In this document: one piece after another, positions 1 to 7,935 of the stretch
Position numbering within the stretch: the first letter of the stretch is position 1
Layout: each line of letters begins with the position of its first letter
NCBI RefSeq assembly: GCF_007997295.1
Contig: NZ_VORY01000002.1
Span: 186,001-250,000, forward strand
Length of the DNA stretch: 64,000 nt
Direction of reading: 5' to 3'
Source of the DNA: Gillisia hiemivivida
GTDB taxonomy: Bacteria; Bacteroidota; Bacteroidia; Flavobacteriales; Flavobacteriaceae
The notes under the pieces: model-generated
Database searches by the model: none
Seen by the model: the letters and a program-made list of their open reading frames with translations, nothing else
What the model was told of the DNA's origin: nothing
Translations under genes and position numbers: made by a program

Positions 1-407
1 TCTATAAACATCCTAAAATAAGTACCCTCCTTTTCAGCAACATTCCAGATATTATTCATCGCTTTTTTAAGCTGAAAAAAAACTCCTGTCGCTCCAAATA
101 TTAGCATGAATATCCCAAAAATAACCGCAAAAGTAGAATTACTGCTCAAGGCAGCATTGCTTATCATATTTTCTACGATCATTGCGGAATCCTCACCTAT
201 AAATTCTGCTATTTGACCAGTAATCCGACCTTGAACCGCTTCTCTACCAAAAAAATAGCCTGCAATACTTACTACAATTATAAGCAAAGAAGGTAATGAA
301 AATAGGGTGTAATACGCAATAATGGCACTTCTCGCCCATGGATCGTTACCATTCCAACTTACATATGCCTTTTTTAAAAGCTTCCAAAAGGTCTTCAGTT
401 TTTTCAT
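1..407 (-). CDS. YihY/BrkB-family inner-membrane protein (3' end outside window)
   Basis: Reading the minus strand from the ATG at 407-405 gives about 135 residues with no stop before the window edge, so the gene is partial. The start MKKLKTFWKLLKKAY, the segment NGNDPWARSAIIAYYTLFSLP and the first hydrophobic helices match the YihY/virulence factor BrkB family (once called ribonuclease BN), which are multi-pass inner-membrane proteins of uncertain function. The ATG overlaps the TGA of the upstream DinB-like gene (ATGA), which suggests translational coupling. Family assignment is from memory of the pattern; the C-terminal two thirds cannot be seen. Confidence 0.8.
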   Translation of the reverse strand, partial: MKKLKTFWKLLKKAYVSWNGNDPWARSAIIAYYTLFSLPSLLIIVVSIAGYFFGREAVQGRITGQIAEFIGEDSAMIVENMISNAALSSNSTFAVIFGIFMLIFGATGVFFQLKKAMNNIWNVAEKEGTYFRMFI

Positions 408-922
408 AATCCATAATGAGATTTAAATAGGACCAAATGGTGTTTTTGATGTCCTGCTAAAATAAATCCAGCGGCACGCGGGCTTAATTGCGATTTACTT
501 GCTTCTCCAATTTTACAATACATCTCTTCCTCAAAGCTTTCAAAAAGAGCTATGCCAGCATCTCTTACAACTTCAAATTCTTTAATAAGACTGCTAAGAC
601 TTCTTCTTTCTGCTTTAGATACTGGAACGTAAGCATCTTGATCAAATCCCGCTATAGGTGTTAGGTCTTCACGTGCAATAGTTAAGGCTCTATACTGGAA
701 GATTCGCTCTGTATCAATAACATGTTGAATAGACTGTGCAACGGTCCATTTCCCTTCTGCATAAGAATGTTTTAAATCTTCTTCTTGTAGACCTTTTAAG
801 AAAATCACAAATTCCTTTTTCTGATCTTTTAAAATTGAAATCAAATCTTCATCAGGCAATTTATCTATATACGTTTGATAAAAGGGGTTATATTCTGAGG
901 TCAGTAATTGTGATGTTGTCAT
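404..922 (-). CDS. DinB-family protein
   Basis: 172 residues, typical for the DinB/YfiT-like four-helix bundle superfamily. A first histidine lies in the segment AQSIQHVID (about residue 67) and a C-terminal HQKHH cluster (about 158-162) supplies further candidate metal ligands; the family usually binds a divalent metal through three histidines. Members include thiol-dependent transferases (bacillithiol, mycothiol) and many proteins of unknown activity, so the reaction cannot be named. It overlaps the downstream BrkB-like gene by 4 nt and probably shares its transcript. Confidence 0.8.
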   Translation of the reverse strand: MTTSQLLTSEYNPFYQTYIDKLPDEDLISILKDQKKEFVIFLKGLQEEDLKHSYAEGKWTVAQSIQHVIDTERIFQYRALTIAREDLTPIAGFDQDAYVPVSKAERRSLSSLIKEFEVVRDAGIALFESFEEEMYCKIGEASKSQLSPRAAGFILAGHQKHHLVLFKSHYGL

Positions 923-954
923 AATTTAAATAAAATTTTTAAAACTTCAAGGTA

Positions 955-995
955 TAAAAAAACCCTTTAGTCCAAATGGAATAAAGGGTTTTATG
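955..995 (-). terminator. Rho-independent terminator of the Lrp-family gene
   Basis: Arms AAAACCCTTTA (959-969) and TAAAGGGTTTT (982-992) form an 11-bp stem. Read on the minus strand it is followed by seven T (complement of 956-962). It sits just after the stop of the Lrp-family gene at 1011. Confidence 0.75.
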
Positions 996-1010
996 AAAAA
1001 AATAAAAGAT

Positions 1011-1490
1011 TTACAATTCTTTAAATATAGAATGCATTAAACGCTTTTTGTCGTTCATGCTTTCTTCTAAGGATATCATAGTTTCTGTTCTATAAACTCC
1101 TTCAATATCATCTAATTGAAATATTATCTCTTTTGCATGCTGTGTGTTTTTAGCACGTATTTTACAGAAAACATTAAATTTTCCTGTAGTTACGTGGGCA
1201 ACAGTTACAAATGGAATATCGTTTATTCGCTCTAAAACAAATTTTGTTTGAGAAGTGTTCTTCAAAAATATCCCTACGTAAGCTATAAATGCATATCCTA
1301 ATTTTTCGTAGTTCAGTGTCAATGTAGATCCCAAAATTATTTGCGCCTCTTCCATCTTTTTAACACGTACATGCACGGTTCCTGCAGAAATATTCAGTTT
1401 TTTAGCAATATCAGTAAACGGGGTACGCGTGTTCTCGATTAACATATCCAGAATCTGATGATCGGTTTCGTCTAATTTATATTTTGCCAT
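1011..1490 (-). CDS. Lrp/AsnC-family transcriptional regulator
   Basis: 159 residues, full length for the family. Residues 5-60 form the winged helix-turn-helix (LDETDHQILDMLIENTRTPF, then ISAGTVHVRVKKME), followed by the RAM/AsnC ligand-binding domain (about 70-150). These proteins assemble into dimers to octamers and respond to amino acids or related small molecules. It stands alone between the DinB-like gene and the M14 peptidase gene, so its targets cannot be inferred. A hairpin terminator follows it. Confidence 0.9.
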   Translation of the reverse strand: MAKYKLDETDHQILDMLIENTRTPFTDIAKKLNISAGTVHVRVKKMEEAQIILGSTLTLNYEKLGYAFIAYVGIFLKNTSQTKFVLERINDIPFVTVAHVTTGKFNVFCKIRAKNTQHAKEIIFQLDDIEGVYRTETMISLEESMNDKKRLMHSIFKEL

Positions 1491-1568
1491 GATTCTTAAA
1501 GTCTTTTAATGAAACACAAAATTAACACAATTTCACTAGACGATTAGCAAAGAAATTTAATTTTTTTC

Positions 1569-2720
1569 CTAATTTATCATTAATACTTCATAATTAACAA
1601 GAATTTTATCTACTATAACGTTTTCGGTGAGTAAATTATGGTCTGGAAGAGTAACGTTCTTAAAATCGCAGTTAATTTCCTTGTGTCCAAAGAACTCTAA
1701 TTTTGGGGAAATGTTTTCTACGAATGGTAAAAATAACACCTCTTCATCTTTTAAAATTTCTTTAAACTGAATGGCTATATCAACATTCTTTCCGTTAATC
1801 TCTGCATTTCTCAAAATCAGATCGTAAAACAGTTTCTCGTTTTCCGGGATATTAAAATAAGTTGAAGTTTCAATTTTCTTATAAGCTTGAGCTGCAACCG
1901 CATTTAAGCCTGAAAAAAGAGCGTATAAGACATATTCTCTTGTTTTGTCCCGAGCGTAATCGCCCTTCGAATGACCAGCCTCAAATAAAATGGTTGGTAC
2001 TCCCAGGCTCTGGAAAGTATCCCCCGTGCAATTGGCATTATAACCATCATCATATCTTCCAATCCTGTTAGGGATAAGCTTAGAGAGGTCTTCATAGATA
2101 GCGCCTATAACTTTCATAGACTCACCTCGGGACTTGGTTACAGACCTTTCAACATCTTCTGAAGGGGTTAGAAAAGATAAAGTAGCTGGAATTTCATTTG
2201 CACCAGCACTAAATATAGTTCGCTGATCATGAAGATTGAAGCAGAAATCTGGCTGAAGATCATCAAATGTCTTTCTTAAAACTTGGCTTTCCACCTGAGT
2301 TAAGTTTTTTGCATCTCTATTTAGATCGATCTCATTTGCATTTACACGAGTATAAGATCTAGCCCCATCTGGATTTAGCATAGGGATTATATATAAAGTA
2401 CAATTACTCAATATATCTTTTACTACGGAATCCTGCGAATGATCGCTAAAAACATTCAGCATATCAAATACAGCTTTTGTAGTAGTGGATTCATTTCCGT
2501 GCATTTGAGACCACATGAGAATTTTCAGTTTTCCAGAACCAACTTTAATTAAATGAATAGGTTCCCCTAAAGTTGATTCCCCTAAAACTTTTACCTCAAA
2601 ATTCGAGGCCGCTTTTTTTAGTGGATTAGAAATATGAGTCGCATTTATATATCTACCAGTTAGAGAAGCCTCTTTGAAAGTTTCGTAATTATTTAATATA
2701 GATGAAAGTATATTTATCAT
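1569..2720 (-). CDS. M14-family zinc carboxypeptidase
   Basis: 383 residues. The zinc-binding HxxE is H74-G-N-E77, followed by NPDG at 116-119, NEIDLNRD near 129-136, the third zinc ligand H164 (FNLHDQ) and the catalytic glutamate E247 (LFEAGH). This is the full M14 carboxypeptidase signature; family members remove C-terminal amino acids or cleave cell-wall peptides. No signal peptide is visible, so it is probably cytoplasmic. Its start codon abuts the first of six palindromic TTTAC-N4-GTAAA sites (2722-2735), which cover its ribosome-binding region. Transcription diverges from the XRE regulator at 3001, suggesting that the regulator controls it. Confidence 0.9.
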   Translation of the reverse strand: MINILSSILNNYETFKEASLTGRYINATHISNPLKKAASNFEVKVLGESTLGEPIHLIKVGSGKLKILMWSQMHGNESTTTKAVFDMLNVFSDHSQDSVVKDILSNCTLYIIPMLNPDGARSYTRVNANEIDLNRDAKNLTQVESQVLRKTFDDLQPDFCFNLHDQRTIFSAGANEIPATLSFLTPSEDVERSVTKSRGESMKVIGAIYEDLSKLIPNRIGRYDDGYNANCTGDTFQSLGVPTILFEAGHSKGDYARDKTREYVLYALFSGLNAVAAQAYKKIETSTYFNIPENEKLFYDLILRNAEINGKNVDIAIQFKEILKDEEVLFLPFVENISPKLEFFGHKEINCDFKNVTLPDHNLLTENVIVDKILVNYEVLMIN

Positions 2721-2721
2721 G

Positions 2722-3008
2722 TTTACAAAAGTAAATAATCATTAATTTACAAATGTAAACAGTTCAAACTAACCAGTCTGTTTACATTAGTAAACAAATT
2801 ATTAAAATCTATCAGGAAGGAAAGTGGAAAAATTCCATTACTAAATATTTATATACTTAAATACTTTATTTTTAGATTATTAAATATAATTACCTAAACG
2901 TAAAGTTGATGCTAAATAAGTTAAATTACAATTGTAACTTGCTATATCACTTACATTGTTTTACATTTGTAAACACGCAAAGTTCAATATAAAATTTACA
3001 ATGGTAAA
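2722..3008. promoter_or_regulatory. Array of six palindromic operator-like sites TTTAC-N4-GTAAA
   Basis: Sites: 2722-2735, 2746-2759, 2781-2794, 2925-2938 (core TTACAATTGTAA at 2926-2937), 2960-2973 and 2995-3008. Three sit before the M14 peptidase start (2720) and three before the XRE start (3001), the last containing that ATG. Centres of sites 2 and 3, and of 4, 5 and 6, are exactly 35 bp apart; sites 1 and 2 are 24 bp apart. The layout fits an autoregulated divergent promoter bound by the adjacent XRE repressor, which is inference. Confidence 0.8.
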
Positions 3009-3426
3009 CAGTGATGAATTCTCAAAAAGACTAGAAATAATCCTAGATTATTATGATATTTCGGCAGCTGCTTTTGCAGATGCTATCCAAGTTGGTCGCT
3101 CTTCTATCTCCCATATATTATCTGGAAGGAATAAACCTAGTCTAGATTTTGTGCTTAAAATTGTGCAAACCTATCCTGAAGTAGAATTATATTGGCTCTT
3201 AAATGGGAAAGGAAGTTTCCCTAAATCGGAAGATGAGAAAGTGGTTCCCTCAAGTAAATCAGAGACTCCTGCCCAATTAATTCGGGATGAAAAACAAAAA
3301 AGCGAACAACCAATTGAAAGTTCTATTAAACCCGAGAGCCTTCCTGGAAGTAGCTTTTCAGCAAAAACGATTAAAAGAGTGGTGCTTTTTTATGAGGATG
3401 GCACTTTTGAGGCCTTCGAAAATTGA
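3001..3426 (+). CDS. XRE-family helix-turn-helix regulator
   Basis: 141 residues from the ATG at 3001; a longer reading from 2956 would begin inside the operator array and is less likely. Residues 1-65 form a Cro/C1-type HTH (recognition segment QVGRSSISHILSGRNKPSL). A charged low-complexity linker (about 75-120) and a short C-terminal segment VVLFYEDGTFEAFEN follow. No peptidase or sensor domain is present. The operator-like palindrome at 2995-3008 includes the start codon, so bound regulator could block its own synthesis. It diverges from the M14 peptidase gene, the obvious candidate target. Confidence 0.85.
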   Translation: MVNSDEFSKRLEIILDYYDISAAAFADAIQVGRSSISHILSGRNKPSLDFVLKIVQTYPEVELYWLLNGKGSFPKSEDEKVVPSSKSETPAQLIRDEKQKSEQPIESSIKPESLPGSSFSAKTIKRVVLFYEDGTFEAFEN

Positions 3427-3547
3427 TAATTAGGCTATATTATCTTTATTTTTGCGGTATGAAAGCCTATAATGGGCATTTAATATAAATGATCAATTTC
3501 ACTTCCGTGAATAAAACGAACTCAATAATCGTTCAAAACTTATTTAA

Positions 3548-3925
3548 ATGAAAAAACTCCTCCTTTGCCTCTGTATATTTTTTCTGCTAGTCTCTTGCTA
3601 TTCCCCAGAGAAAGAATGCAAACAATTCCATACAGGAACATTTAAATTTGAATCTTATTTAAATGGAGAACTGGTCACTTCTACATTCACTAGGAATGAC
3701 ACGCTAGAAGTAGACACTTTTAAAGGCTCTGTAGACACTTCCTCTGTAAGATGGCTCAATGATTGCGAGTATATAATAAAGAATCTACACCCTAAAAATA
3801 TGGCAGAAAGAAAACCTTTGCATATTAAGATACTTACCACAAAAAATGATTCCTATACTTTTGAATATGGTTTGGTTGGAGATCCAAAGAAAAAGAAAGG
3901 TACCGTAACCAAGGTTAAAGATTAA
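3548..3925 (+). CDS. Small lipoprotein of unknown function
   Basis: 125 residues with an N-terminal signal ending in the lipobox LVSC (lipidated cysteine C17). Five more cysteines or aromatic residues mark a small beta-rich exported domain. Similar flavobacterial proteins sometimes carry the misleading database label DNA topoisomerase IV, probably copied from the nearby parC/parE genes; nothing in this sequence supports an enzymatic topoisomerase role. Function unknown. Confidence 0.75.
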   Translation: MKKLLLCLCIFFLLVSCYSPEKECKQFHTGTFKFESYLNGELVTSTFTRNDTLEVDTFKGSVDTSSVRWLNDCEYIIKNLHPKNMAERKPLHIKILTTKNDSYTFEYGLVGDPKKKKGTVTKVKD

Positions 3926-4325
3926 TTAGCGATTTTGGATATGCCTGGTTTCGTCTGGCAAGCGATCAACCACTTCGTCACCCTGAACTCGTTTCATGGT
4001 CTTTCTCTAGTCTCGCTGAGATGATTAAACACACTTCGACAAGCTCAGTGCGACAGCAGCAGAATATAAAACTATCTGGAAGCATCCTTTAGGAACTTGC
4101 TCTGAACTCACAGAGATGTTAAAACAATTCCTCTAACCAGCTGAAAATAAATCAAGACCCTCGGGGCAAGCCCGCCCGAACGGTACGGGCGGGCCCACTA
4201 GGTATGTCCCGATGGTCCGGGAGGAAAATACTTTTGAAAATTCGAGGCAAGCCCGCCTGAATGTTTCGGGCAGGCCTCGGGGAATTGAACCCTCAATGAG
4301 GGATTAAATAAACAAAACTGATATA
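3926..4325. repeat. Intergenic region with GC-rich hairpin repeats
   Basis: No gene is visible in these 400 bases. The first part (3955-4065) carries stretches such as CACTTCGACAAGCTCAGTG, the style of dispersed intergenic repeats seen in many Flavobacteriaceae. The second part has two hairpins: GCCCGCCCG and CGGGCGGGC (4170-4194, 7-nt loop) and an imperfect copy (4251-4275). It then ends with CTCGGGGAATTGAAC (4276-4290), which recurs in altered form at 19939. The strong GC-rich runs contrast with the surrounding AT-rich DNA. Confidence 0.6.
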
Positions 4326-4778
4326 TTATTCGATTTTTCTGTTTTTTAGAAGATCGTTTTGCTCTTGCATTAAAACTGTTAGATCAGACAGCAACTGAAT
4401 TTCCTTAGGAGTTTCAACAGTTTTATCTTTAGGGTCTTGCGCTTTTCTTCTGAAGTTATTCATGAACTTGACCACAAGAAAAATGGTAAATCCAATGATC
4501 ACAAAATCCAGCATAGCTTCTACCAAGGCGCCATAGCCTATAGCTATCTCTTTTAATTCCACAGCACCAACTTGAGCAGCATCAATTCCATCCCGAAGTA
4601 TAATTCTTCTGTCTGCGAAATTAACACCATCTGTGAGCAGGGAAAGAGGCGGTAATACTACTTGTTTCACTAGAACGTCCACAACTTTATTAAAGGCAGT
4701 ACCAATTATGATACCCACCGCCATGTCTATCATATTGCCTTTAACGGCAAACTCCTTGAATTCTTTAAACAAACCCAT
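4326..4778 (-). CDS. mscL: Large-conductance mechanosensitive channel MscL
   Basis: 150 residues. The N-terminal amphipathic helix FKEFAVKGNMIDMAVGIIIG and TM1 with the pore-lining AVGIIIGTAF, a periplasmic loop, TM2 (about 80-105) and a charged C-terminal bundle helix are all present. The homopentameric channel opens under membrane tension and releases solutes during hypo-osmotic shock. Its ATG overlaps the parC stop (TAATG), so it is co-translated as the last gene of the topoisomerase IV operon. Confidence 0.95.
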   Translation of the reverse strand: MGLFKEFKEFAVKGNMIDMAVGIIIGTAFNKVVDVLVKQVVLPPLSLLTDGVNFADRRIILRDGIDAAQVGAVELKEIAIGYGALVEAMLDFVIIGFTIFLVVKFMNNFRRKAQDPKDKTVETPKEIQLLSDLTVLMQEQNDLLKNRKIE

Positions 4779-7444
4779 TACTCATCAAATAATTTTGTTT
4801 GACTTTCCTCTCCATTATTTTTCTCTTTATACACTATCCCTGAAGGGTTGCTTTCTTGCTTCTTATTTTCCTCTCCTTCGACAACTTCCTCCTCCTGAAC
4901 TTCCAAATCTTCGAGAATTACTTCCTCTACCTCATAAGGCGCAGGATCCAATAAATTAATTTGCTTTATTTTTTCTGTAGTTAATTGATTACCAAGAGCC
5001 TTAACTCCTTTTACTGAAATAAATTCTTCAATATTAATTATTTGATTTTCTCTAAGTTCTTTTCCTCTGATTTTAGAGAAAACAAGCTCTACTTGCGGAA
5101 TATAATCTGTAGAAACCAATTCTAAATAAGACTTTTCGTGATCTCCTATAAACTGCTCTTCTCTATCTTCATGTTCAATTAAGAATCGCTTCACATAATA
5201 ACGCTCCTTATCTGCTTCCCAATAAACTGCTGAGATAGGTTTTTTAGGGACCCATTTTTCCAGAACTATAAATTCATCATCAAATCTAGTGGTTAATTCT
5301 GGCTTAATGGTTTTAGCAACTCCATCTTGAGTAACTAGCAATAGCCTATCCTCTCCCTTGAATTCACCTAATAAATCTCCACGTTCATCTACATTTAACC
5401 TCTTCACACTATCATCAAACCAAATTCTCCGAGGTTTAAGTGTAGAAACTCCTTCCTCCTTCAACTCTATTTTCTTAACTGCATATTTGGTGACGATATT
5501 TCCTTTTACATTTCGGCCTTTTATTGCCATATCTGCAAAGTCTACTTCAAATTTAAGCTTCTTAATACTGCCTACTTGTCTAAGATACACAGTAACAACC
5601 TCAGCTTCACCATTAGGATTTGCTGAAAAATATAAGATTTTGGACTCTTTTTTACCCTGAGAAACAGGATATTCCCGATCTCTGGTTATAGAAGTCACTG
5701 CAAAGCGTTTTATATAAGAAGAACCGCCTTTTCCATCACGATAGATCAAATTATAGATAGTCCGCTTATCTTTCTTTTTGAAGACAGCCACATGAACAAT
5801 ATCTTTTCCTATAAATGTTTTGGAATCTACTTTGGTAACCATCATTATACCATCTGCAGTAAAACAAATGATATCATCTATATCTGAACAGTCTGCAACA
5901 AATTCATCCTTTTTTAAAGAGGTTCCAATAAACCCTTCTTTTCTATTTACATAAAGCTTTGTGTTGTGCATAGCCACTTTAGAAGCCTCTATGTCTTCAA
6001 ATAGTTTAAGCTCTGTTTTGCGCTCCCTTCCTGCTCCATACTCCTTTTTCAACCTTGCAAAATAGGCAATAGCAAAGTCTACAAGATGATCTAAATGATG
6101 TTTCACTTGTGCTATTTCATCTTCTAGGGCATCAATCTTTTGTTGCGCTTTATCTATATCGAATTTAGATATCCTCTTAATTCGGATTTCTGTTAATCTA
6201 GTAATGTCATCTTCGGTAACTGCACGTTTTAAATGTGTGGTATGTGGTTTTAAACCCTTATCTATCGCATTTATAACTCCTTGCCAAGTCTCTTCTTCTT
6301 CAATATCACGATAGACCCGGTTTTCTATAAAAATTCGTTCTAATGATGCAAAATGCCATTGCTCTTCAAACTCCTCTAATCTTATCTCCAGATCACTCTT
6401 AAGCAGACTGAGAGTATGATCTGTAGATCGTTTCAGCATTTCTGTTACTCCCAGAAATATTGGTTTATTATCTATAATTACACAACCCAAAGGCGAAATA
6501 GAATTCTCGCAGGTAGTAAACGCGTATAAAGCATCTATCATTTTATCTGGAGATACATTTGGCGGTAAGTAGATTAAGATCTCCACATGCTCTGCAGTGT
6601 TATCCTCGATCTTCTTTATTTTGATCTTCCCTTTATCGTTGGCTTTTAAAACAGATTCTATTAAAGTGGTAGTTGTAGTACCAAACGGTATCTCTGTTAT
6701 AGCCAGTGTATTCTTATCGTATTGGGATATCTTTGCGCGAACCCTTACTTTTCCGCCACGTTTCCCATCATTATAATTTGAAACATCTGCTTCTCCTGAG
6801 GTTGGAAAATCTGGAAATAGTTTAAAACTCTTCCCCTTTAAATGTTTAATGGAAGCATCTATAAGTTCAATAAAATTATGTGGTAAAATACGGGTACTTA
6901 ATCCTACTGCAATTCCTTCAGCGCCTTGAGCGAGCAATAATGGAAATCTTACAGGTAGATTTACTGGTTCCTTTTTTCTACCATCATAAGAAAGCTGCCA
7001 ATTGGTAATTTTTGGATTATAAATAACTTCCAAAGCAAATTTGGACAGCCTAGCTTCAATATACCTAGGGGCAGCTGCGCGATCTCCGGTAAAAACATTT
7101 CCCCAGTTTCCCTGCATATCTATAAGAAGTTCTTTTTGCCCAACCTGCACCATGGCATCTCCAATACTCGCATCACCGTGAGGATGATACTGCATGGTAT
7201 GCCCAACTATATTTGCAACTTTATTATATCTCCCGTCATCCAGATCTTTCATAGAATGCATAATCCGGCGCTGTACTGGTTTAAATCCATCTTCTACAGC
7301 CGGAACAGCACGTTCTAAAATTACATAAGAAGCATAATCTAAAAACCAATCCTTGTACATTCCTGTAACCCGAATAAGTTTTTCTTTAGACTGCTCCTGT
7401 TCTTCTGGTGCTTCTTGGGAATTATCTTGATATTCTAAATCCAT
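4778..7444 (-). CDS. parC: DNA topoisomerase IV subunit A
   Basis: 888 residues. The type IIA catalytic core holds HPHGDASIGDAMV (about 87-99) and the active-site tyrosine Y128 in AAAPRYIEARL, which makes the 5'-phosphotyrosyl link during strand passage. A tower/coiled-coil region (about 380-470) and a C-terminal beta-propeller follow, ending in a long acidic tail. With ParE it decatenates daughter chromosomes. The partner parE lies upstream in the same operon, separated by one small gene. ParC rather than GyrA is chosen because of the adjacent parE and the lack of a clear GyrA box. Confidence 0.92.
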   Translation of the reverse strand: MDLEYQDNSQEAPEEQEQSKEKLIRVTGMYKDWFLDYASYVILERAVPAVEDGFKPVQRRIMHSMKDLDDGRYNKVANIVGHTMQYHPHGDASIGDAMVQVGQKELLIDMQGNWGNVFTGDRAAAPRYIEARLSKFALEVIYNPKITNWQLSYDGRKKEPVNLPVRFPLLLAQGAEGIAVGLSTRILPHNFIELIDASIKHLKGKSFKLFPDFPTSGEADVSNYNDGKRGGKVRVRAKISQYDKNTLAITEIPFGTTTTTLIESVLKANDKGKIKIKKIEDNTAEHVEILIYLPPNVSPDKMIDALYAFTTCENSISPLGCVIIDNKPIFLGVTEMLKRSTDHTLSLLKSDLEIRLEEFEEQWHFASLERIFIENRVYRDIEEEETWQGVINAIDKGLKPHTTHLKRAVTEDDITRLTEIRIKRISKFDIDKAQQKIDALEDEIAQVKHHLDHLVDFAIAYFARLKKEYGAGRERKTELKLFEDIEASKVAMHNTKLYVNRKEGFIGTSLKKDEFVADCSDIDDIICFTADGIMMVTKVDSKTFIGKDIVHVAVFKKKDKRTIYNLIYRDGKGGSSYIKRFAVTSITRDREYPVSQGKKESKILYFSANPNGEAEVVTVYLRQVGSIKKLKFEVDFADMAIKGRNVKGNIVTKYAVKKIELKEEGVSTLKPRRIWFDDSVKRLNVDERGDLLGEFKGEDRLLLVTQDGVAKTIKPELTTRFDDEFIVLEKWVPKKPISAVYWEADKERYYVKRFLIEHEDREEQFIGDHEKSYLELVSTDYIPQVELVFSKIRGKELRENQIINIEEFISVKGVKALGNQLTTEKIKQINLLDPAPYEVEEVILEDLEVQEEEVVEGEENKKQESNPSGIVYKEKNNGEESQTKLFDE

Positions 7445-7932
7445 TAAGACTCTACTTTGTTTTTCTCAAGCACTTTTCTAAGCGACTCGATCATTCCTCG
7501 TTTCTTCTTTTTATTTAAAAAGGTAATATTGAAGGTGTATTTTCTTGGCCCTTTCTTTCTTCTACTCCTAATATAAATTCTGAGCGTGGCATAAAAAAAG
7601 AGATCTATAACTTTAAAATCTATTAGTTTTCCTTTTGGAAATTCTGCTCTTTTTACTCGGTATTCCATGAATTTGGAAAAAAACAATCCATTGTTCTTAA
7701 AATTCAGCGTTTCCCCATCACTATCAAAATCGAAAAGCTGCCCGATCCTGTGGAAATAAATTCCGAAAATAATAAGTAAAATATTTGGTAGAAAATGACT
7801 GAAAGTAATAGTGCTTTCATTGTCTGAAGCCATTAACTCTAAATTCACAAAGATATTTGTTACAAAAGCTGCGACAATTATCATGTAGATAGATGGAACA
7901 AGCTTAGTTTCACTAGTATTTTTAAACCTCAT
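7444..7932 (-). CDS. Small membrane protein inside the topoisomerase IV operon
   Basis: 162 residues, not recognised. Two hydrophobic segments (about 13-32 and 45-63) are followed by a basic cytosolic part rich in K and R (RRKKGPRK, NKKKKRG). Its stop overlaps the parC ATG (TAATG) and only 3 nt separate it from the parE stop, so all three are translated from one message. The position between the two topoisomerase subunits is notable, but no domain shows a functional link. Confidence 0.75.
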   Translation of the reverse strand: MRFKNTSETKLVPSIYMIIVAAFVTNIFVNLELMASDNESTITFSHFLPNILLIIFGIYFHRIGQLFDFDSDGETLNFKNNGLFFSKFMEYRVKRAEFPKGKLIDFKVIDLFFYATLRIYIRSRRKKGPRKYTFNITFLNKKKKRGMIESLRKVLEKNKVES

Positions 7933-7935
7933 AGG

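Noticed and set aside
3548-3925. Database-style name DNA topoisomerase IV for the lipoprotein
   Set aside because: A 125-residue lipoprotein has none of the topoisomerase motifs; the name is likely copied from nearby genes.
4276-4305. tRNA-like fragment (GGGGAATTGAACCC)
   Set aside because: It resembles part of a T-arm, but no cloverleaf can be drawn and a similar piece at 19939 also lacks one. A repeat is more likely.
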